DNA of 64,000 nucleotides from Hybos culiciformis (lineage: Eukaryota > Arthropoda > Insecta > Diptera > Hybotidae): the NCBI GenBank assembly GCA_964007475.1, contig OZ023274.1:103959372-104023371 (forward strand), in the 5' to 3' direction. Made by a program: the position numbers and the translations under genes. Positions 14,701 to 24,345 of this stretch are shown here, in pieces. Every line of letters begins with the position of its first letter. The stretch's first letter is position 1. The notes below the pieces were generated by a model, which saw nothing but the letters and a program-made list of their open reading frames with translations, had not been told where the DNA came from and did no database searches.

Positions 14701-14994
14701 CAAATTTTAATAAACACAATATGTATAATGTATGTATATAATCATTATGTATGTTTATTTTGTTATCAGACACCAAAAAAAAAAAATATTATAAAATCTA
14801 AATATAACTTTTTTTTTATCCAGGAAAACAAAATACTCCATTCAGTCTATATTAAAAATATAATATTTATGATAATTTCCATAAAAACGTGTCCACTTGA
14901 ACTTGGAACTAGGAATTTCTATATGGTGGAAAATAACATTCAGAAAAGTTCTGAATGATTTATTGATGATTTTTAGGTATATATATTTTTGTAC
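11712..14994. other. AT-rich intergenic sequence, no supported gene
   Basis: Simple AT-rich DNA. A slightly less AT-rich patch at about 13570-13690 carries short GTCGAC/GTTGACAATCGAC palindromic motifs. Reading frames at 12928, 13475, 14339, 14728 and 14842 have no recognisable domain, several lack an ATG or overlap on opposite strands, and none shows convincing splice partners. Confidence 0.5.
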
Positions 14995-15733
14995 GTGCGA
15001 GAAGTAAGCAATAAATTCACTTAAATTGCCAGCAATAAATTTGCTTAAATACATCAGCGCCACCATCGCTTAAATTTAGAAATATAATAGAGGATAAAAT
15101 GTTAGGAAAAAAATAGTGAACAATTTTAACCAATAACAAAGCAATTTTAATGGGGGATGGAAATAAGGCCGCATGAAATAAGGCCGCGAGGATTTTTTGT
15201 TGCGGTCTTATTTCATTTTGAAAAATGAAATTAGACCGCAAAAAAAGGCCTCGCGGCCGCGTAATCTTGTGAGGTGAGCACACAGAGCAGGGGGCAGCAG
15301 GGCGGCGGGCGGGCGGTTGGTCAGTGGGATTTGCGGCGCCGCCCTGCTGCCCCCTGCTCTGTGTGCTCACCTCACAAGATTACGCGGTCTTATTACATTT
15401 ATAAAACTGAAATTAGACCTCCGATAATTTTTTTTTGTGGCGGTCTTATTTCATTTTTCAAAATGATATAAGGCCGTGAGTACTTTTTTTGCGGTCTAAT
15501 TTCATTTTTCAAAATGAAAGAAGACCGCAACAAAAATCATCGCGGCTTATTTCACGCGGCCTTATTTCCTTCCCCCATTAAAATTTCTTTGTTAGTGGTT
15601 AAAATTTGTTACCATTTTTTTCCTAACATTTTATCCTCTATTATATTTCTAAATTTAAGCGATGGTGGCGCTGATGTATTTAAGCAAATTTATTGCTGGC
15701 AATTTAAGTGAATTTATTGCTTACTTCTCGCAC
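14995..15733. mobile_element. 739-bp near-palindromic foldback element (non-autonomous)
   Basis: The left end GTGCGAGAAGTAAGC is the reverse complement of the right end GCTTACTTCTCGCAC. Inverted similarity continues inward for at least 120 bp (both arms contain the GCGCCACCATCGCTTAAAT block). Inside are mirrored blocks of AGGCCGC/GCGGTCTTATTTCATTTT repeats, then a central GC-rich hairpin. The 10-bp string ATTTTTGTAC lies directly left (14985-14994) and again at 15737-15746, three bases beyond the right end. This looks like a target duplication with an imprecise edge. There is no transposase. Reading frames on both strands here are by-products of the palindrome: two opposite-strand frames even start with the same residues. 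Superfamily not assigned. Confidence 0.85.
15257..15387. repeat. Perfect 51-bp GC-rich hairpin at the centre of the foldback
   Basis: Bases 15257-15307 are exactly the reverse complement of 15337-15387, with a 29-base G-rich loop. The stem is strongly GC-rich (CAGGGGGCAGCAGGGCGGCG and complement) against a surrounding of well under 30% GC. It would form a very stable stem in single-stranded DNA or RNA. Confidence 0.95.
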
Positions 15734-17212
15734 ATTATTTTTGTACAAATATTTAGTGATAAATGTTAGTTATAGATAAGGTGAGAAATTATAGTTGAGA
15801 AATAATGAAATCTGTTGAATAGTAGATGGTCCAATAATGATTTACAAGTATTTTTGTTGAATTAATTATAATTTTGAAGGGTTTTTCATTCCACATTTCC
15901 CTTAAATAATAAAATTGCCCAAAATTGTATATTGCATTTGTCGATGACTTTTATGTAGAGATTAATTAGTTGTATAGGATTTCCACCATCCTTATCTCTT
16001 AGATTTAAGTTTCTTTAATTATGTTTATAAAAAAATTGTAAATATTCTGTGGACAAAAAAAATAATTGAATTGAATAATTATAATTTTAAGGTTAAAATA
16101 ACTTCTTTATACGCTGTTATTCTCTAAATTGAAATTGTTGAACTTCAATCATGCTGTTTTCTCATGTATTTTGAAGTGTACATACTTTGTTACACTCTTT
16201 TTATTAGCAAGTCGTCTTGATTTGTAAATATGTAGGTATACTAGAAATTAAAACCAAAAAACCCAACAAAAGAAATTTTGTCGATTCTGGCACATATATT
16301 ATATTACTAATTTTATTTATTTTTTATTCTGTTGCTAGTGAAATTTGCAAAAATGCATCACTCATAATATTGATTAAATTTTACATTAGTTTAAAATTGT
16401 AATTTTAATTCTTATAATAAAAATTTGAAAGCTTAGTAAATACACCTAAGGGACCTCAAAGTGTATGCAAAAATTGGAGCTGTGGATAGAAAGTATAGAA
16501 TAAAGATTTTTTGAACTAGACTAAGTTGAATCTAAGTTGAATCGTTCGAAAGTTGTTTTAAAACGCACAAAAATAAAATAAAAATTATACTTGTCAAATA
16601 AGACCTTTGGTCATCATAACTTCAATGTGCATTAACCTAATTTTACCCAATATAACCTAATTTTATCCAAATGGATTAATTTTGCAGTTTTCTCTAAAAA
16701 TATCACAATATTAAGACTTGCGCTTACTATAAAAACTCATCAATATAATATATTAAAATGTTTTTTTTTTATTTATTTTTAAATGAAGGTGCAAAATTCT
16801 TAAAAAAAGTTTGATGCACTCATTTCTTTGAATTTTTGTACTTTTTATTCGAATTACAGGTTCAACATATTTGTAGTATTTTTTTATTAGTTAAAATTAT
16901 TAAAAAAAAAAAAAAATAACGCAGATGTTATAAAATTATGTGTTATTCAAAATTAAAGTTCGTTTACTTCGACGGTTATTTCTGTGCGAAATTAATTATT
17001 TTAGAAAAATGTTTAAATGCTTAAATGTTTAACTGGCCATCGTCCAAACCGTATTATTGTCAACATTCGTTCAAAATATCGAACAAACACACGTCAAATT
17101 TCAAATTTATACGATTTTACCAACTACATACAATTATACCGAAGTATATTACGTACATATAATTACAGTAACTTGACTTCGTATTGCCTCTATTCAAACT
17201 TCAAAGTAAATT
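15734..17212. other. AT-rich intergenic sequence, no supported gene
   Basis: No gene signal. A short frame at 16217-16402 is low-complexity. A frame beginning at 17017 runs into the left arm of the next inverted repeat and is not credible as a gene. Confidence 0.5.
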
Positions 17213-17436
17213 TTTCAGTAACAAAGAGTAATCTCAGAAAAAAATACTATCTAATAGTTATTAACTAATTTTCATATATTAATGTTCATTTTAAACAATT
17301 TATATAAAATTTTATACATATTTTTATTTATATAAAATTTTATATAAATTGTTTAATGAACATTATTAATATATGAAAATTAGTTAATTAATATTAGATA
17401 GTATTTTTTTCTGAGATTACTCTTTGTTACTTGAAA
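17213..17436. repeat. 220-bp hairpin / small MITE-like inverted repeat
   Basis: The left arm starts TCAGTAACAAAGAGTAATCT and the right arm ends with AGATTACTCTTTGTTACTTGA. Arms of roughly 100 bp match almost perfectly around a 12-base AT loop near 17330, with one small indel. There is no coding sequence. A target duplication was not clear. Confidence 0.8.
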
Positions 17437-19754
17437 TTTTTGTGTGCAAAAGCCTTGATACAGAAATAAATACCTAAATCGTAATAAAATAATAATAATC
17501 AACAAATATAAGAACACACATATTGAATGTGAAGAAATTCAGAACTTTTTATTTGGTAAAACCCCCATAATTAAAAAAAAAAACAAAAAAATCTTTCAGT
17601 TTTAATATTTTAGCTTTATAGAGATTATATAGAAAATATTGTTACATTGACATTTTAATACAATTTTCGCAAAATAATTGATAACTTGGTAATTTTTATT
17701 TCTTATCTTAAAAATAAAGTTGATCCCACACCAGTGTTGAATGAAATTGTGCAAAAATAATAATGAAATATTCAATTTTGTTATTTTTTAAGCGAATATT
17801 TGTGAATTAACCGAAATAACTTTTTAATATGAAATTTTAAAGCTAATATATTAAATAATATATCACTTTATTAACAGAATTTACATTATTATTATTTCCT
17901 TGTATCAGAGGAAAATTTTGTTATGTTATTATTGAATTGAAAATCTTTATTACTTATATTTGTCAAATCGCATGCAGTTAAAAAGCGCAGTTAAAAATTA
18001 TTCTGCACAAAGTTTTTATGCAAGGCCGCGAACAAAGCTTTATGAATGAAAATGAAAAAAATAAACATCTTAACGTAAAAATTTTATTGACCTGAATAAA
18101 TAATTTTCAATTCACAGAAGATATATGACATATTTTATTTCCTAGAAACAAAAAAAAAAAAAAATAGGTGAAGTTGAAGAACTTTTGAGAAAAATATATA
18201 AGAAAAATTTTCTCAATAAAAAGCTTAAATTTATAGAAATAAATAAATTTTCTGATAAAATTTAAAAATAAAAGAAAATTTCGTCGAAAAATTAGAAATA
18301 AAATGATACTTAAATTTAAAATGATGTTGACAATTTGGCAAATTTTCAAATTTTGTCACGTTTTTCTTTGAATTTTTCTCATGCGATTTCGACGAATGAA
18401 TTAAATGAAAGAAAACATTAAGAAAAACAAAAAATTTAATAATTTTTTCATATGAAAGAAAATTTAGTCCAACGATATATTATTTATTGTTCTATGTATA
18501 TAATCAGCCTTCGAGACAAAAGAATTTTTCCATTTTTATTATTTTGAGGGTTTCTATCTTGTCGTCTAGTACATTTTGTGTACTTTAAATAAATTTAAAA
18601 ATCTCTCTGAAACAATAAAAAAATTGTTTAAAAAAAAAATACAAACGTAACATTTTTAATTTGAAAGCAATTTTGAAAATTGTCTTATATGGCTGCGCAA
18701 AAATTATATGATGAAAATGTAAAAGATGAAAGAAAAAGTTAATAATTTTCAATTCATTTTACATAACAAATTTATATTTATAGCAATTTTTCTTAAGAAG
18801 TTAGTTGCATTGAATTGCAATATTATAAACATTACTTTTAAGAACTTTAAAAGTGCATTATGAGCCTAAATAGTCCTACAAGCGATAATTTTTTGTTAAT
18901 GCTCATCATTTTGTAACAAATAAATATAAGGACCATAATTTATAAAATGTTATTTATATTATTGAAAATTTGTTCATGTGATTAATTCATGAAATTAATG
19001 TTCATTAAAAAAAATAATGTATACTTTGTATAGAAATTAATAATGACAACCTACTTTCCTAAAATTTTATAATAAAAAACTATAAATGTGGATATATGCC
19101 ATGTGATATCACAGTGCTAAAAACATTAAATTTACTTTAATAATTTTAATAACAATTGTGATGAGTATATATATATCGTTTTTTTTTTAATGATAATTAT
19201 GTAGGTACTTATAATAGTTATGTACAAATATAATTTATATATAAAAATTTATTGAAAATTAAAGCGAAATTAAAGTTTTATTATATGCATTTATTGAAAA
19301 AAAAAAAAAAATAAATAAATTTATTGACAACACCTTCTATTGACTTTTGCAGTATACATGACTGATTTTGATCACGTTAAAATGACAAAAAACTGAACTG
19401 AATAAGAAGGTAAAAGTTTATTTTAGAAAATTTTGAAAAACTAATATTTACTAATAGCATCAGCATGTCTTGATAACTTTGCTTACTAAAATATCATGTA
19501 GTAGGAACATCTCGTGTCTGAATTGAATTTACTTAATACTATTTTCCTGCCAGGTCGATTTATATTAAATTTTTACTTCTAACATTAGTACTTAAAAAAA
19601 GGAAGGGAATTTTTTTTTTGTTATCAAAATTAAGGATAAAAACAAATAAACAAAACTGATAACACAAAATGTACCTATACTTTTTCATTATTATGCCTTG
19701 CCTATGTATATAACTATATACGTATAGTATGTTCTTATTTCGTTGAATAATACA
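17437..19754. other. AT-rich intergenic sequence, no supported gene
   Basis: Simple AT-rich DNA. The minus-strand frame 18107-18349 is F/L/I/K-rich noise. Nothing else stands out. Confidence 0.5.
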
Positions 19755-20035
19755 AAAAGTTTAAGTGCATTAAAAATTAAATGCATCAATAATTTAATAT
19801 ATAAATATCACTAAATTTTTCCCGCTTAAACTGGTTTTTTATTTAAATCAAGTTTTTATTATTTTCACACGTTATTTTAATCAAGTATATGTAGCTAGAA
19901 GAACTGATAAGGCAAGATGTATTCTTATCGTTTGTGTGATAATAATTATTCAAAAATTATCATTTTATTACTTGATTGTTAATATTTGCAGTATTATAAG
20001 TTAAAAATCGAAAATATTGAAATTATCTTCTTCAA
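19755..20035 (-). repeat. 3' flank shared with Gadd45 copy B (left copy)
   Basis: This block matches 23500-23783, the sequence just downstream of Gadd45 copy B, in order and orientation. Shared landmarks are AAATGCATC-AATAAT, TTTCCCGCT-AAACTGGTTTTT, TGATAAGGCA, TGTGTG-GATAAT, AATTATCATTTTAT and CTTGATT. Substitutions and indels are frequent. It leads straight into the Gadd45 pseudogene, which shows that the duplicated unit included downstream non-coding DNA. Confidence 0.7.
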
Positions 20036-20150
20036 ATTGGTGGTAATTTAACAATATTGTCTACCGTTGTCATCAACCACAATTTTCTTAACAATAATCA
20101 ATTAAAAAGTTTTCTGATGTTTGAGAAAATTTCTCTCTCACATAGTGGTG
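20036..20150 (-). pseudogene. Decayed third Gadd45 copy (C-terminal end only)
   Basis: Minus-strand remnant matching the last 30-35 codons of Gadd45 copy B (23784-23890). The match begins at GGTGGTAATTTAACAAT (copy B GCTGGCAATTTGACAAT). It is best at ACAATTTTCTTAACAATAATC (copy B CCAATTTTCTTCACAATAATC) and TTTTCTGATGTTTGAGAAAATTTCTC. Indels and substitutions destroy the frame. Beyond about 20150 the similarity fades, so the 5' part is lost or unrecognisable. The matching 3' flank at 19755-20035 argues for a segmental duplication rather than a retrocopy. Not expected to make a protein. Confidence 0.72.
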
Positions 20151-20544
20151 CAGTATACACTGTTACTATAAGCAATATGACAATAGAATGACTTAAAATT
20201 GATTTTTAGTTAAACATTTTTTTGCGGTAATATATACTACCTGTGCATATTAAATTTTTTTCATCTGAAAAAACATAGAAGGGAAGGAAATATGTATAAT
20301 TTTAATTAACAAAATTCACGATAAATAGAAAATAATATTCGACGAAATGTTAAACAAAATTTAACAACTGATTAAAAAATATACGTTTAATATTCAGCCT
20401 ACGTTTCATAGAACAAAAAATATAAAATTTTATTTAAATACTCAATTTTTACGTCATACACGCTTTTAAGTGCGATTAAAGTTTTTCTTCTTATTATTAT
20501 TATTATTATGTTGTTTATAAACAAAACAATAATATATATATATA
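20151..20544. other. AT-rich spacer between the Gadd45 remnant and the TIR element
   Basis: The 5' part of the lost Gadd45 copy would be expected here, but nothing alignable by eye remains. A TTATTATTATTATTATTA microsatellite lies at about 20491-20508. Confidence 0.45.
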
Positions 20545-20991
20545 CACCCAGAAAAAAAATGCTAGTTAAATTAACAATTTTTAACTGTTAAACAAAAATT
20601 GTTGATGTTAAAGATAAATTTTTTAAATTAAACTAATAAGTATTTGATCTAAGTAAAGATGCTTCTTATTTTAACATTTGATTTTGTTATTTTAAAATGT
20701 TTCAAACAGTTATTTAGTAAAAGCTGAAAATTGTGATTTTAACAACATTAATTGTTATTTTAAATATGTTTCTTTCGAAAGAAATAAAATTTTACTATTC
20801 TCTCTTTTAAATTAAAAACTCTTCTGTTATTATAACAATTACACATTCAATTGTTGATATGACAATAAAAGCTTTTGAAATATTGTTTTTGTTGTTATTT
20901 AAAAATGGTACATATAACAATAAAAATTGTCAAAGTAAATACGGCATTGTTAAAAAAAAGTTTTGGTTGATTTAAAAAGCTACACTTTTAA

Positions 20992-21084
20992 AATAAATAT
21001 TTATCTTGTTAAATTAAAGAACTCCGCTCTTAACGAGACAAGTTAAGAGCGGAGTTCTTTAATTTAACAAGATAAATATTTATT
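20992..21084. repeat. Perfect 43-bp hairpin inside the TIR element
   Basis: Bases 20992-21034 are the exact reverse complement of 21042-21084, separated by the 7-base loop GAGACAA. The stem includes AAGAACTCCGCTCTTAAC. Perfect identity suggests recent formation or constraint. Confidence 0.95.
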
Positions 21085-21139
21085 ATGTTTATATTACCGA
21101 ATTTATATTTTCTATTTAATACATTGTTGTATATTACTG

Positions 21140-21223
21140 ACATAGCTCAGTGGAAGACTCTACATCACATTGAACACAGCGGTTAAGCAACGTCTCGTAG
21201 TGATAGTACTTAGATGGGTGACC
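21140..21223 (+). pseudogene. 5S rRNA-derived fragment with internal pol III promoter boxes
   Basis: The segment TGAACACAGCGGTTAAGCAA, continuing CGTCTCGTAGTG, ATAGTACTTAGATGGGTGACC, matches the middle of eukaryotic 5S rRNA. This includes its internal control region (box A-like GGTTAAGCAACGTC, box C-like AGATGGGTGACC). The match stops exactly after GGGTGACC, where an A-rich tail begins. Just upstream, CATAGCTCAGTGG also resembles a tRNA A box, but no B box follows. The length (about 60-80 nt of about 120) rules out a working 5S gene. A 5S-headed SINE (SINE3 type) or a 5S retro-fragment are the best explanations. Confidence 0.72.
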
Positions 21224-21517
21224 AAAAAAAAAAAAAAAAAAAAAACAAAAAAAGACGAAAAAAGCGAAAAAAAAAACAAAAAAAAAAAACAAAAACAAAC
21301 CAAGAAATTTAAAAAAAAAAAAAAAAAATTTTAAAAAAACAAAAAAAAAAACAAAAAAAAAAACAAAAAAAAAGAACCAAAAAAAACCAAAAAAAAAAAC
21401 CAAAAAAAAAACCAAAAAAAAAAACCAAAAAAAAAAACAAAAAAAAACGAAAAAAAAACAAAAAAAGGCGAAAAAAAAACAAAAACAAACCAAAAAAATA
21501 AAAAAACAAAAAACTAT
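21224..21517 (+). repeat. A-rich tract with regularly spaced C/G interruptions
   Basis: About 290 bases of A broken every 7-10 bases by C, CC or CG (ACCAAAAAAA, AACAAAAAAA, GCGAAAAAAA), directly following the 5S-like fragment. It reads as an expanded and diverged poly(A) tail. Confidence 0.85.
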
Positions 21518-21784
21518 TTTAAAATAATTATTTCGAATAGTTAATTTAACAGTTTGGCACCGTAACAATATATTTTTTTCTCAACTGCTAAAATTGTTAT
21601 AATAACAACTTAACATTTTAAATATAACAATTTTGTGTTAATTTTAACAATGTAATATGTCTTTTGAATTAACAATTTTTGCAATTTTAATTTAACTATA
21701 AACCCTTTTGCGCAAAATCTATAAAGATTTTTTGTTAATTTTACCTATAAAATCTTTTAATTTAACAATTTTTTTTTCTGGGTG

Positions 21785-23012
21785 TATATATATTTTTTTT
21801 AAATTATTTAATAAACAAATAATAATAAAAATAATAGGTAAGTATATATAATGTAGGTAACTTACACTTTAAAAAAAAAAATAATTTTCAATAATAATAA
21901 TATTTTTATTAAATTATTAGATAGAAAAATTCCATCAATATTATTTAATGCCTTAATGGGAAAATAAATTTGTTAAAAGGTTAAAAAAAAAAAAAATAAA
22001 ATAAAATTTTATTAATTTTTTTCTTTCCTTGTACTGAATTTTTGATAAGAAGAAATTCCGCTCTCGTATAATTTTTTGTTATTATTTTCAATTTGAAATA
22101 TCTCTTGTTTACATTTTAATCTATCAAGTATAGTTCTACTTATATAGGAATTTTGTAAAACACGAAATTATCTATTTACTACTATATTGTACAGAACGTG
22201 TGGAATTTTTTTTTTTGGGGAAATACTTGTCGCATATGAATTATTTAATATGATATTAATTTTTTGTCAAAAGTCCAAATAATGAACATTTTAGGTGTAC
22301 ATGTCATTTTTAACCAAATTGATAACATATTTTTCCATTACAAATATATATACTTTAATTGGGCTTAGTTTGAAATAATAGTTATGTTAATGTTGTTTTT
22401 TTTTTTTTAACAATTATTATCGGTTTAGCCTTAAAAACGGAAAATTTTAAATTATTTCAAGTACAATAATGAGCCAGTCCAATGATCCTAATTAAATTTA
22501 GTAATTTTTTTTTTGTGTATATTATATTCCGTCACGTGCAAGGAATATTTTTATATTGAAGAGGATAAGTGGACATATTCGTTAAGTGAATCTTAAGAAG
22601 TTACGTACGAAATTAATTTTTATCTTTTTAAACCCTTTATTATATTAATTTGGTAGCGTTAAGAAGTGCAAATAGATCGACATCCCAGCATCCGATCGTA
22701 GCCGGTGACAATGTATTATAGCAAAATTTCTGCTCGATCGAATGCACTATGAATAATTTTTTTTTAAGGAATTAACAAATGAAATGTTAAAATGTAAGTT
22801 GTGATTTATTTCAACGAAATCTCTTAATAATTTTATAATAAGTCCAATTTATTTTTTGCATTTATGTTCAAGTGGTAAGGTTTTTCCAAATAAAACGCAC
22901 GTTTTAATTTTCTTCCGATATTTTATTAGACATTTTTATATTCAACTACATTTTTTTTTTGTATTTTTTTCTTCTTGTCTCTGGTGAGCTGTCTATTCTA
23001 CATAAAATCTTC
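21785..23012. other. AT-rich intergenic sequence, no supported gene
   Basis: One less AT-rich patch at about 22670-22735 (TCGACATCCCAGCATCCGAT and TGCTCGATCGAATGCAC) stands out, but neither strand gives a convincing exon. Confidence 0.5.
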
Positions 23013-23346
23013 TAAACACTATAAAAAAAGCTTCAGTATGTAGTTTAAGGATTAATTTGATAAGGTCTAACTTGCCATATAAATAGTGTTAAGAGTTAAG
23101 AGTTATAATCCAAGGAACGTGATGAAGGGAAATTAATAAAAGTCTAAATACCTTTACCTGAAATAGAAAAAAATATTTTAAGACATGGTTTTATTTTTTA
23201 ATATATGTTTTTATTTATTTATTTTTTTTTTAAATATTTTAATCACAATTTTTTTTTTTTTTTTCAATTTTCTTCTTATTTTCTATACAATTTTTTTCAT
23301 TCTTAAATCTATAACTATATCTCTATACATTTAACTAAAATTTTTG
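23013..23346 (+). repeat. Direct repeat flanking Gadd45 copy B, left copy
   Basis: Matches 25486-25803 in the same orientation. Shared strings include AAGCTTCAGT-TGTAGTTT, AGGATTAATTTGATAAGGTC, ATCCAAGGAACGTGATGAAG and AAATACCTTTACCTGAAA. There are scattered substitutions and a few indels. Similarity may run weakly further right (TTTTACAAAATT). No coding capacity. Confidence 0.85.
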
Positions 23347-23499
23347 ATAAATACATTTTTTCCATATTTAATATAAATTTATCAAAAAAAATTTTCAAGT
23401 TCTAATATTTTACAAAATTAAAACTTCTTTATACAACCAACAATTTGGATGGGGGGCAAATAGTTTTTCGCAGCTTTTATGTTTCTTGTAAATGTACGT

Positions 23500-23783
23500 C
23501 TCTGCACTTAAAATGCATCCAATAATGCAACAATAACATCATGCAATATTTCCCGCTGAAACTGGTTTTTGATTATTCTTATTTATCTCTCACCACATTT
23601 ACTTTAAAACAATTAGCTACACAACTTGTTGATAAGGCATAGATCTGAATATTTATATATATTTTCTTATTGTGTGCGATAATTTTTCAAATTATCATTT
23701 TATCACTTGATTTAATATAATTATTTGTTTTTTGTTTTTTTTAAGTTCAATTTCCAAATTTTCAAATATTCAATCTATTTCCT
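23500..23783 (-). repeat. 3' flank of Gadd45 copy B shared with the pseudogene flank
   Basis: Counterpart of 19755-20035 (see there). It lies immediately downstream of the copy B stop codon and probably contains its 3' untranslated region. Confidence 0.65.
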
Positions 23784-24263
23784 TCACATTGCTGGCAATT
23801 TGACAATTGGTTGTTGAGGGCAATCCCAATTTTCTTCACAATAATCAACTAATAAATTTTCTGATTTTGAGAAAATTTCTTCACCATCATCCGTGGTCAT
23901 CTTTTGGATGAGGCAACATTTTTCCAATGTTTTAGTTCCCATAATTTGTGATAATTTTTCAGCGCTGTCAACTTTAATCACATAAATATCATTTTCATAG
24001 CAAAATGCTTCTAATAGAACTTCATGCATATGAGTTGCACTATCACCGGCTGATGGTACAGCCAAAATACAAATCAATGAATTGTCGGGTGCGGATGATA
24101 AAACTTTAACGGCAGCCGAAAATCCAGTAATAAGTCTTGATTCTGATTGTGCTTTCAATAAAGCAGTTTTTATTGCTCTTCCAATATTCATTATATTCAT
24201 TTCATAATCTGAACTAAAACTTAATTCATCAGAGAAATGGTTTTGTTCACAGCTTAGAACCAT
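23784..24263 (-). CDS. Gadd45: Gadd45-like stress protein, copy B
   Basis: Intronless 159-codon Gadd45-family gene, the same length as copy A. The same in-frame stretch extends 12 codons further (MKKKKINKNLKI). The internal ATG at 24263 is preferred because MVLSC aligns with MVISC of copy A and the extension is Lys/Asn-rich leader-like sequence. The domain starts at about residue 27. The core from PSAGDSATHMHEV to KVDSAE is identical to copy A over 33 residues. The C-terminus reads NLLVDYCEENWDC.QQPIVKL. Main differences are in the N-terminal 25 residues and a shortened loop (MTTDDGEE versus IWNGNDDSNE). The role is expected to match copy A (stress-induced regulator of MAP3K4-type kinases). 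A CCAAT/TATA-like arrangement lies just upstream, and 330-bp direct repeats lie on both sides. Confidence 0.93.
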   Translation of the reverse strand: MVLSCEQNHFSDELSFSSDYEMNIMNIGRAIKTALLKAQSESRLITGFSAAVKVLSSAPDNSLICILAVPSAGDSATHMHEVLLEAFCYENDIYVIKVDSAEKLSQIMGTKTLEKCCLIQKMTTDDGEEIFSKSENLLVDYCEENWDCPQQPIVKLPAM

Positions 24264-24309
24264 GATTTTTAAATTTTTATTTATTTTTTTTTTTTTCAAA
24301 TTTAAGTCT

Positions 24310-24345
24310 TGTTTAAATATAGCCTTGGTAATCCTTGATTGGCCA
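24310..24345 (-). promoter_or_regulatory. Possible CCAAT and TATA elements of Gadd45 copy B
   Basis: On the minus strand TTGGCCAATCAAGG (core about 24335-24344, a good CCAAT/NF-Y-type site) is followed by CTATATTTAAAC (about 24311-24322), about 50 bp ahead of the ATG. Spacing between the two is short, and the resulting 5' leader would be only some 20-30 bases, so this is tentative. Confidence 0.35.

Larger units (their letters stand above)
20545..21784. mobile_element. 1.24-kb terminal-inverted-repeat element with TTAACAATTTT-rich arms
   Basis: The left end CACCCAGAAAAAAA and right end TTTTTTTCTGGGTG are inverted repeats embedded in TATATATA on both sides, consistent with TA target duplication (Tc1/mariner-like, not proven). 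Both arms are packed with variants of TTAACAATTTTT and its complement, dozens of near-copies that may be binding sites for a transposase supplied in trans. The centre carries a perfect hairpin, a 5S rRNA-like fragment and a 300-base A-rich tract. No transposase frame exists. The long minus-strand Phe-rich frames are translated poly-T. Confidence 0.75.

Noticed and set aside
15017..15711. Three reading frames, two on opposite strands with the same N-terminal residues
   Set aside because: All derive from the palindromic foldback element; identical starts on opposite strands follow from the perfect hairpin.
20036..20150. Gadd45 remnant as a retrocopy
   Set aside because: Its 3' flank matches the genomic flank of copy B, with no poly(A) or target duplication, so segmental duplication is preferred.
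21151..21161. tRNA A-box-like CATAGCTCAGTGG
   Set aside because: No B box or cloverleaf follows; kept only as a note under the 5S-like fragment.
21134..21568. Long minus-strand Phe-rich reading frames
   Set aside because: They are the translated complement of the A-rich tract and the 5S-like fragment.
24264..24299. 12-codon N-terminal extension of Gadd45 copy B
   Set aside because: Lys/Asn-rich, not aligned in copy A, and it would place the start within a few bases of the likely TATA element.
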